A stretch of 64,000 nucleotides of DNA from Ryuthela nishihirai. Taxonomy: Eukaryota > Arthropoda > Arachnida > Araneae > Heptathelidae. Made by a program: the position numbers and the translations under genes. The first letter of the stretch is position 1. Every line of letters starts with the position of its first letter. Where the stretch lies: contig JAWZYU010000011.1 of NCBI GenBank assembly GCA_038380435.1, forward strand, positions 77,869,501-77,933,500, written 5' to 3'. Below, piece by piece: positions 56,650 through 64,000 of this stretch. Below the pieces are notes generated by a model. The model saw only the letters and a program-made list of their open reading frames with translations. It searched no databases and had not been told where the DNA came from.

Positions 56650-59600
56650 GTCTGTAAATGGTAGCTAGGTAGTCACTGGAAGGAGAGCTATGCACCAATC
56701 CCCTGTGATGATGCATAGAACCGGCCAGGCCTAGCACCTAACGTCCGACATCGCCTTCTCGTGGTGCAGACCGTTAGTACCTTTCAAAAGAGATACTCTC
56801 TTGTGGAAGTGAACGGAAGGGAAGGGCTGCCAGATTAGTGTGGCCTACTGATCTCGACAACTATGGCTACTTTTCTTTTTTTTCTACCCTGCTGAGGAGT
56901 GGTCAACCACACAGGGTCCTGGTGCTGACCATATATGCCAACCTGAACAGAATTATAGCTCTGAGCTTGATTATGAATCTTGAATTTGCTGCACTGGTGG
57001 GCTTCTGTGGAAGGAAAACTTCCTGCTGTGTTTTCTGTTTGATTGTGGGTTCACAGCCCCAAGTGAATACATTCACAGGATATGTTTTATCAGGTGGTGG
57101 ATAATTCTGAGCAGAGGTCATTGCAGGCACCTGAACTCTCTGCTTCAACAGGCATCGTCAAATTCTACATCGGAGGAAGTCTTCCAGTGTAGATGGTTTC
57201 AGCCTTTAGTGGTGGGGGAACGGGTCTTTGCCCCATGTCTGCGATTAGGGGGCTGTTTGATATTGTCGGCATTCCCTCTCTCAATAAACATAATTTCTTT
57301 AAATATCCCACTAACCATTTTCTCTCCATAGGTAGTTGGAATGTGAGGACTCTGCACAGAGCTTTTTCTCTTGATGTCCTCACACAAGAATTCCGCCATT
57401 ATAATTTAGATATTCTCGGCTTGCAAGAGACCAGAGGACAGATAAAGATCAGATTCTTAAAAATAATCCTAAATTTCTCTTTTCAGGGAGGGACGACAAT
57501 AAGCATCACCAAGGCGTGGGTCTGCTTCTCAGCAGATACGCTAGTGATGCTCTTCTAGGATATGAGTGCATTAATGAAAGGTTTCTTACATCAAAATTTC
57601 AGACAAGCGTTAAAGACTTGAATGTTATCTGCTGTTATGCCCCCACTGAGGATGCCGATGAGGATGAGAAGGATAGGTTTTACGGACAACTTCAGGATAT
57701 TTTGAATTCTGTCAAGAAAGGATATATTACCCTTGTTCTAGGTGACTTCAATGCCAAAGTTGGTACTGACTCTGACCTGTGGGGAGGAGTAATAAGCCCT
57801 TTTCGTATTGGTAGCTGCAATGGCAATGGGCAATGTCTCCTACAGGTAAGTACACTCAATGGATTCAGAATAACTAACACTTATTACAAACACCGCGACA
57901 TACATAAGTACACATGGGTTTCACCTGATGGGCTGCATAAGAATATGATTGATTACATATTAATTAACAGCAAATGGGCTAGTTCTGTTAGGAATACCAG
58001 GTCATATAGAGGAGCTGAAATTGGATCTGACCATTACCTTGTTTAAAGTGTGTTGCAACTTAAACTTAATAAGTGTTGTGCTAGGGTTAAAATTTTTAGT
58101 TTTAATACTGAAGCTCTGAAAGATCCAGTTATAGCCAAAGCTTACCATGATAGGTTACTTAGTCATTATGACAGTCATGGTTTGCTTACTACTGAAGTTG
58201 AGGAAGAATGGGATCATTTTAAACAGGCTTTTTTGGACACTAACAGTACTCTTTTAGGAAAAAAGGAGCAGAAGAGACAGAATTATCTGAGTGATAAGGC
58301 ACTTGAGCTTATTTCGGAAAGAAAGAACTGCAGGAATGTCCTTAATCAATACCCTACTAGTCCTAATAGAAAGCATTACATCCTATCCTTGTTATATTAA
58401 TAAACGTGTAAAAGATCAGTTAGCTGCTGATAAGAATCTTTGGCTTGATGGTTTGGCTGACAAAGCCAAGGAAGCAGTTAGACAGCACAACAGTAGAGAG
58501 CTGTACCAGATAGTTAATGTTTTGTCTGGTAGAAAACGGACAGGTATACAAGGATTGAAGGATAAACAAGGTAAGGTTATAGAAGGGGAGGATTCTGTCA
58601 TGGCTAGATGGGCCGAGCATTTCAGTGATGTTCTAAACAATGTGGTTAGTTCTACTCCCATTGTTTGCAATGATGATAGATGCATTGGTAGCTTTAATGT
58701 TGGCCCTATAACACAATCTGAAGTTATTTTGGCTGTTTCTAAACTTAAACTACATAAATCCCCAGGGGTAGATGAAATTACTACCGAAATGCTTAGAGCT
58801 GGGAATGTTTCGGTTACCACTTGGATGACTGAAATTCTGAATATCTTTTATGATAAAGGCATGGTTCCTAAGGATTTTACCAGAGCTATTGTTATCCCTA
58901 TTTTCAAAAAAGGTGATCACATTTCTTGTGATAACTATAGGGGTATCAGCCTACTCTCTGTTCCAGGTAAAGTCCTTTCCATGATTGTACTTAATAGAAT
59001 TAAGAATCTGGTTGACAGTCAATTGCCTGATGAGCAATGTGGATTCAGAAGTGGTAGGGGATGTGTTGATCAGATATTTTCACTTAGGCAGATTCTTGAG
59101 AAATGTTTAGAGTTTCAGAAACCTTTGGTTGCTAGCTTTGTTGATTTCAGAAAGGCTTTCAACTCTGTTGATCGTCATAATTTGTGGTTGATTGTGAGAT
59201 CATATGGTATACCAGACAAGTTAGTTAACATAATGAAAGCTCTCTATAATAACACTGAGTCGTGTGTGAGAGTTGGTAAGGCTTGTAGCAACTGGTTTAG
59301 CATTACTTCTGGTGTTCAACAAGGGTGTATTTTGTCTCCTTTTCTGTTAGTTTGGTTATTGATTATGTTATGCGAAATTCACTTCTAGGGTAAGATTTTG
59401 GCCTTAAATGGGCTGGAGATATGAAAATTTCTGATTTAGATTATGCTGATGATTTAACCCTTTTGGCAAATGATGTTGATGAGATGAACTCTTTCATTCG
59501 AGCTGTTGATGAGACTGGTAGTAGAGTTGGTTTGGTTGTAAACAGAGAAAAAACTAAAATGATGAAAATTGGTCAGGCAGGCTGTGATTCAGTTAATCTG

Positions 59601-60245
59601 AATGGTTGCAGTCTTGAGCAGGTGTCACATTCTAATTATGGGAGCTATGTAATAGAAACTGGTGATGTGTATGGCATGAAATTAAGAAACAAATAGGGAT
59701 TGTTGCTGGGACTTTTAAGAATCTATGGAGAGTGTGGAGAAATAGGCATATACACCTAAAGACTATAATTTGACTGTATAATAGTTTAGTTCTTTCTAGG
59801 GTTAGTTATGGTAGTGAAACGTGGATGCTTTGTGAGCCAGATAACAGGAAACTTGACACCTTTAATTCTAGATGCTTTTGCAGTATCTTGAACATTAGAT
59901 GGTTCAACTTTGTAAGTAATGACGAGGTTAAGCAAAGGAGTTTGCAACCTCCTTTAAGCAACATATTGTACAGAGAGAGACTGCATTGGTTTGGCCATGT
60001 TGCCTGTATAGATAATTATAGATTGGTGAATAGGGTTATGAACAGTGTGCCTAAATGTCTCAGAAAGAAGGGGAGACCTAGGATGCGGTGGGCAGACAAA
60101 GTCAAACAGGACCTTCTTAGAATTGGTGTGCAGTGGCCGGATGCAGCAGATGTATCTCAGGACAGACCTGCTTGGAGAACTAAATTGCACGGTCTGGTTG
60201 GACCTCCGTAGCCCATGGCTGCTTGAGGATGATGATGATGATGAT
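56650..60245 (+). mobile_element. RTE-type LINE, copy 4, full length
   Basis: 3596 bp from GTCTGTAAATGGTAGCTAGG to (GAT)n, flanked by the perfect 11-bp duplication GTACTCATATG (56639-56649 and 60246-60256). This defines both ends of the family. Inserted in intron 2 in the sense orientation. Confidence 0.95.
57193..60211 (+). pseudogene. RTE ORF: endonuclease + reverse transcriptase (copy 4)
   Basis: Endonuclease: GSWNVRTLHR and LGLQETR (57193-57558), a one-base deletion near 57433, then GDFNAKVGTD, MIDYILINSKWASS and GSDHYLV (57516-58046) to a TAA (Lys-to-stop, 58044-58046). The linker continues in the same frame from 58050, with a short replacement near 58378-58400. RT: 58291-59388 (365 codons) with FKKGDH, NYRGISLLSVPGKVL, GFRSGRGC, DFRKAFNSVD and SGVQQGCILSPFL; after a shift, LDYADDLTLLAND (59421 on). 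C-terminal domain 59825-60211. About five lesions. The longest uninterrupted RT frame in the window. Confidence 0.9.
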
Positions 60246-60256
60246 GTACTCATATG

Positions 60257-60587
60257 TTTCTTCGTGTTATAATAAATTTGGCAGTGCTTCCATTCACTGT
60301 GTAAGTAGAGTGTGATTTTATCCCAAATATCAACAGTTGTTGATGTGCAGTGCAGCCAATCAGGGATTATGGGTAGTACTGGTGTAATGGTAAAGTATTT
60401 TCCTTTCCTTGAGTATTTGCTTGAGTTGTACTTTTTTTTTAATTCTCACACGTTCAAAAATACCGATACACCAAAAAGTAAAGAAGGAAACTTTTATTAG
60501 ATGTGATTAATAGTTATTTTGTATGTACATTTCTATGGGATATTTACTGATATTGTTTTGACTTTCTCTTCTTTTTTCCCATTTTAG
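60257..60587. other. Intron 2 end
   Basis: No element recognised. It ends in a pyrimidine tract and ATTTTAG. Confidence 0.5.
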
Positions 60588-60638
60588 TTTGGATGGACAC
60601 TAACAAAAACTGTTAGTGATAGCATTACTCCATACCTG
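60588..60638 (+). CDS. GPR107: GPR107/GPR108-like protein, exon 3
   Basis: A short 17-codon exon between a polypyrimidine tract plus ATTTTAG (ending 60587) and a GTAAGC donor (60639), phase 0. It encodes FGWTLTKTVSDSITPYL, which fits the next family block, GFSLDRT-x-x-x-G-x-SSYL of GPR107, that directly follows the exon 2 segment. The short length would hide it from an ORF scan. Intron 2 is about 17.3 kb and holds RTE copies 4 and 5, a CR1-like LINE and the transposase-like pseudogene. I found no further exon before the right edge, so the bulk of the gene, including all seven membrane helices, must lie downstream. Confidence 0.7.
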
Positions 60639-60959
60639 GTAAGCTTTTTTCTTTTAAATAGAGCCAGATGATTTGCTTATATTAAAATACCTTTGTCATC
60701 AAAAAATTGCATATAAAGAGTAGTAGTAACAAAGTCAGAAGGCTGATTTGTTTCGTTAAATTAAGAATTCATTAAAAGTACACTAGTAGATCATTTAATT
60801 GTTTGAAATGCTGTTGCAAATAATTAGCAGCTGTTATTGTGAGATAATGCATATGTGGAAACACAGTGACTCTTCAAGGCATTGAGCAGTGTATGCAAGT
60901 TGGAACATGATGCAGTATGATTGTAAGTAACAGCAGAACGATATGCAGTCAGTCGCTAT

Positions 60960-61600
60960 TGCTTTAGAAAGGTGTTCATTTTATGTGTTTTTTTGCAAGC
61001 TTTGGCTGATCTGGAAACTGAGCAGCAGTATGTGATATGTTTATTGTGTTTGGCAAGGCTTAAGTGGTGCACAGACAGTCACAGAAATGACTGTATGGTG
61101 AACAGTGCTTTAAATGAAGCATGATTCTCAAGTGGTACAAATGTTTCATAGATAGCATGATTCTGTGGAGGACGACTAAGATCTGGGCAACCAAGCTATT
61201 GCTGTTAATAAGCAACAAATTGTATGAACCTTAAATATTCTCAGTGAAGACCACAGAATAACCCTATGAGCAATAGCAACAAGGAGGGACCTTATGGAAA
61301 TTTTCATGCAGTACTGCCAGAACACTAGAAAAGTCAAGAAATGTGCTCATTGTATCCCATGCAATCTGAGCTTCAAGCAAAAGAAAAACATGTTGATGTG
61401 TGTTAGATTGTGGAGGAAGGTAAAAGATTCTTACAGTGTAGTGTGACCAAAGGCAAAACTGATTTTCCCCTATTTGATTTTTACTATTTCATTTGTCAAT
61501 CGAGTGAATGGAAACACTCATGTTCACAGCAGCCTACAATATTTCAAACTGTGAGGTTGACTGAGAAACAAATGGCTGTAATGTTTCTCTGGTAATAATG
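60960..61600 (+). pseudogene. mariner-like transposase relic
   Basis: Scattered frames keep the mariner order. A helix-turn-helix part comes first (WYK-x-F-x-DS-x-x-SVEDD-type pattern near 61130-61190, then NEQ/LNILSEDHRIT-type near 61220-61260). Next come RKVKKCAHCIPCNLSFKQK near 61325-61385, corresponding to the segment before the first catalytic Asp, and CQSSEWKHSC (61495-61525), corresponding to the K-x-x-S-x-EW motif. Many stops; the C-terminal catalytic residues are absent. Confidence 0.5.
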
Positions 61601-61955
61601 CCAAGTAATACCTGTTTTTCCTTTAGCATATTTTTAGTGAAGAACATTTTTAATCTTTATGTATAGTAACGTCTCAAACATGCCTTAAAGATTTTTGCAC
61701 CTTGGGCATAATGTATAATATCAGTTTCCCCAAAACTTTTCTCGTGAGAGATACGCATTTTCTTCATCATACTCAATGACAAATACACCAGCGGAAATTG
61801 AAAAAGAACACCCAGAGGGAATTCCTTTAGCAATGTCATATTATAATATGTTAATAGTTAAGGATAGCAGAAACCGTAATCCAAGATTGAAAGTCACTGG
61901 ATGAAATAAAGATGTCACTGAGGACGACACATGCAAATATACGCAGTGCATATTT
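61601..61955. other. Unassigned DNA
   Basis: No feature recognised. Confidence 0.5.
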
Positions 61956-61967
61956 AAGGACTAGGGC

Positions 61968-63457
61968 ATGAAGAAAGAAGTTATTCATCTTGTGTTGTGT
62001 TGTTCAGTGATCTATGAAGAAGCTACCATGGTTGGACGATGCAGGCGCACAACATTTGTTCAATTAGCAGAATTTGAGCAAGGTCATATAGTGGGTTTTC
62101 GGGAAGCATGTTGGTCTTTTTGTCAAATTGCACACCGCATTGGACAAAAGGTATTGGCAGTGGTGCTATGGTGGTATTAATAGTCAGAAGAGCATTCGCA
62201 CACTTGCAGATGTGGTTCCAGGCAACACAGAGTTACGGACACACGAGAGGATTGATGTATCAGGAGGGTGGCAGTGGTAGAGTGTACAGCTATGATGTCA
62301 CAATTTCGATCCTCTGTCGTACCAAGGGTGTCAACAAGAATGAGATGCAATCATCTTTCGGAAGCAGGACTATGGGCACGTTACCACTGTCATCTCATCA
62401 CTGTTGAGCACGTTTGCAGTGGTGTCAAGAATGAGTTCATTGGAGGGAAGAATGACAGTCTGTGGTCTTCAGTGATGAAAACCGATTCTGCTTAGGAGCA
62501 TCTGATGGTTTTGTTTATGCATCCGAAGATGACAAGGTGCGGCTTCTTCCATCATGCATCCGCCAGCGACACACAGGGTCCACGCCGGGCATTGTGCTGT
62601 GGGGAGCGTTTAGCTATCAGTCTCGTATGTTGGCTTGGGTTGTTTTACCTCTGAGCGGCACTTTTTTGCACACCATGGGCTAAATGGCCAGGTCACATGG
62701 ACCCCGAAGGCTCAGAGAAGGTTGGGGGAGGGGACCCACTGAAACAGCTGTTGGGAGACAGATGGTAGCCTCCCGTCAAGGCCATCCAGCATGTTCTTTA
62801 ATGCGCACAGGGTATGGCTCTCCTGCACATGGGGCCACGGCTTAACGTCCCATCAGACGGACGGCGGCCTTTCCAAGCCCATCGGTGTCCCCTACTGACC
62901 ATGGACAGGGCGGGGAATTTTGCGGAAATAAATCTCAATGCTGACACAGCTGGGACTCGAACCTGGGAACTACAGATTACGAGCCTGGCGCGCTACCGAC
63001 TGAGCCACCACCACCCTAGCAGTCTCTTCGTGTCTGGTGTTTGTACAGGGTACATTGAATAGCAATATGTACGTCAGCGACATCATACAGGCGGTCGTCC
63101 TGCCTTATTTAAGTGTAATCCCAAATGCGATATTCCAACAGGGTAATGCCCACCCACACTCTGCCTGGGCAACTCAACATGCTCTTTAGACTATGCATAA
63201 ATTCCTTTGGCCAGCATGCTCTTGGGACTTGTCTCCAATTGAACATGTCCATGACTGGATTGAACAAACCAGTCCTGGACAGTTTTGCAGGACATTTTTG
63301 CAGACCATGGCAGGCAATGACCATTGCTGAATTACGCATCCAAGTTGAAAGCACATGGAATGGTATCCCCCAGTGTGATATCCAGCATTTGTGTGACCAA
63401 TTGCATGCCAGATTGGAAGCTTGTATTGCTGCTTCAGGAGGTTCAGCACCTTATTAA
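61968..63457 (+). pseudogene. Tc1-like transposase C, split by SINE2
   Basis: N-terminal DNA-binding part (62010-62180: RRTTFVQLAEFEQGHIVGFREACWSFCQIA), a decayed middle, then VFSDENRFCLGASDGFVYA with the first catalytic Asp (62462-62620) and GIVLWGAFSYQSR. A SINE2 follows (62633-63017). After it, the equivalents of the second-Asp block (FQQGNAHPHSA, Asp changed to Gly near 63140) and of the WP-x-x-SPDL-x-P-x-EHVWD block (WPACSWDLSPIEHVHDW, with the Glu position kept) can be seen in shifted frames near 63130-63260. The end of the protein is open at 63290-63457. Inactive. Confidence 0.78.
62633..63017 (-). repeat. SINE2, full length, inside Tc1-like C
   Basis: Minus-strand copy with tail GTAAAACAACCCAA at 62633 and head GTGGTGGCTCAGTCGGTAGC near 63015. 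CAGTCTCxTxxGT flanks both sides (62619 and 63020), an imperfect target-site duplication. Confidence 0.88.
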
Positions 63458-63486
63458 GATGTGCCTTCTGTAAAACGTAATACTCA

Positions 63487-64000
63487 TTAACCCATTTAAA
63501 TTGGATGACGAGCTCTGCTCGCACGATGTTCTTATACGCTAAAATCGGATGACCAGCTCTGCTTGCGGAGGATAGAGGTATGAAAAATGCATTCGTAGTC
63601 AGTGTTTTAGATCAGAGATGTCTCTCAAATGCATTTTTTCTTATAGTGGAAGCACGTGGTAATACTGGGATTAACTTTTCTTTGTCCTTCTACAGTTGTT
63701 GAAATGAATTCCATAGTAGAAAAAAATTTATAGCTGTGAGTAACAATGACGTCAAGGAAAGTTCGTGGTAGTGATAGTGAGGGAATAAACAAGCTCTTAG
63801 AATCTGTATTAGGCAGTGAATCTGAAGTTTCTTATTTATCTGACGATGATAGAAGTGATAGTAAATTTATAAGTGAATCTGAGTGTATCTCAGTGGAAGA
63901 AAATAGTGATATAAGTGATTATGAAAGTTCCATCCCATCCATCGCAAAACGTGAAAAACACATCATGCAAAGTGATTGGAAGTGGGTAAAATCAGAAAAT
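63487..64000 (+). mobile_element. piggyBac-like transposon, 5' end (runs off the window)
   Basis: TTAA at 63487-63490 followed by CCCATTTAAATTGGATGACG. Directly inside are two subterminal direct repeats, GGATGACGAGCTCTGCTCGC and GGATGACCAGCTCTGCTTGC (63503 and 63548). piggyBac elements target TTAA, begin with C-rich ends and have such subterminal repeats. The right end is outside the window. Confidence 0.6.
63746..64000 (+). CDS. piggyBac-like transposase, N-terminus (partial)
   Basis: 85 codons open to the window edge from an ATG (63746), 255 bp inside the TTAA. The sequence is acidic and Ser/Asp/Glu-rich (LGSESEVSYLSDDDRSDS, then SECISVEENSDISDYESS), followed by DWKWVKSEN. That is the usual layout of piggyBac-derived proteins: a disordered acidic N-terminus, then a Trp-containing entry to the transposase core. 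No stop or shift is seen. The catalytic Asp residues would lie downstream, so activity cannot be judged. Confidence 0.55.
   Translation, partial: MTSRKVRGSDSEGINKLLESVLGSESEVSYLSDDDRSDSKFISESECISVEENSDISDYESSIPSIAKREKHIMQSDWKWVKSEN

Overview
The window is AT-rich, intron-containing animal DNA, most likely from an arthropod. The evidence is three clear eukaryotic exons with GT/AG splice sites, tRNA-derived SINEs, RTE-type and other LINEs, several Tc1/mariner elements, a protein-primed DNA polymerase B of the Polinton/adintovirus type, and a transposase-like gene family that I know mainly from arthropods. There is no operon structure and no CRISPR array. A chelicerate is possible but cannot be shown from the sequence.

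The one host gene I can support lies on the + strand and is almost hidden by repeats. It is a GPR107/GPR108-type seven-transmembrane protein. Exon 1 (27182-27268) encodes a signal peptide. Exon 2 (43164-43271) and exon 3 (60588-60638) continue the N-terminal luminal domain. All junctions are phase 0. The rest of the gene lies beyond the right edge. Introns 1 and 2 (about 15.9 and 17.3 kb) account for more than half of the window and are filled with transposable elements.

Layout. 0.1-3.5 kb: RTE LINE copy 1 (-). 4.0-5.0 kb: tandem repeats. 5.6-7.0 kb: a decayed Jockey-like LINE. 7.9-13.2 kb: a decayed Polinton/adintovirus-like element with a tail-fibre-like gene, an unknown helical protein and, converging on them, a broken PolB whose start codon was hit by a SINE. 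13.6-14.3 kb: a TTAA-flanked non-autonomous DNA transposon. 14.8-16.1 kb: a strong hairpin and a complex satellite. 16.4-18.0 kb: a complete but dead Tc1-like element carrying a SINE. 18-22.7 kb: SINEs, including a head-to-tail SINE array, and a minisatellite. 22.7-26.8 kb: RTE copy 2 (-) carrying a second Tc1-like element. 27.2 kb: exon 1. 27.4-29.9 kb: an LTR with a primer-binding site, a tandem duplication, a mosaic of at least six transposon pieces and a foldback MITE. 30.3-33.9 kb: RTE copy 3 (+). 35-43 kb: SINEs, a long-inverted-repeat element and hairpins. 43.2 kb: exon 2. 45 kb: a Tc1-like relic. 46.9-48.5 kb: a transposase-like pseudogene (-). 49-54.6 kb: RTE copy 5 (-) with three nested insertions. 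54.7-56.5 kb: a CR1/Jockey-like LINE. 56.65-60.25 kb: RTE copy 4 (+), full length with a perfect target-site duplication. 60.6 kb: exon 3. 61-63.5 kb: mariner and Tc1-like relics. 63.5 kb to the end: the 5' end of a piggyBac-like element with an ORF still open.

How the parts relate. Nesting gives a relative history: SINE2 entered Tc1-A, a foldback element and a Tc1-like element; SINE1 entered PolB, RTE copy 5, a satellite and a LINE; Tc1-B entered RTE copy 2; a truncated RTE entered another RTE. Almost every coding sequence apart from the GPR107-like exons and the truncated piggyBac-like ORF carries disabling mutations. I see no intact new multi-gene system. The most unusual items are the hidden host gene, the TE mosaic at 28.4-29.9 kb, the duplicated Tc1+SINE composite and the fibre/PolB viral-like remnant.
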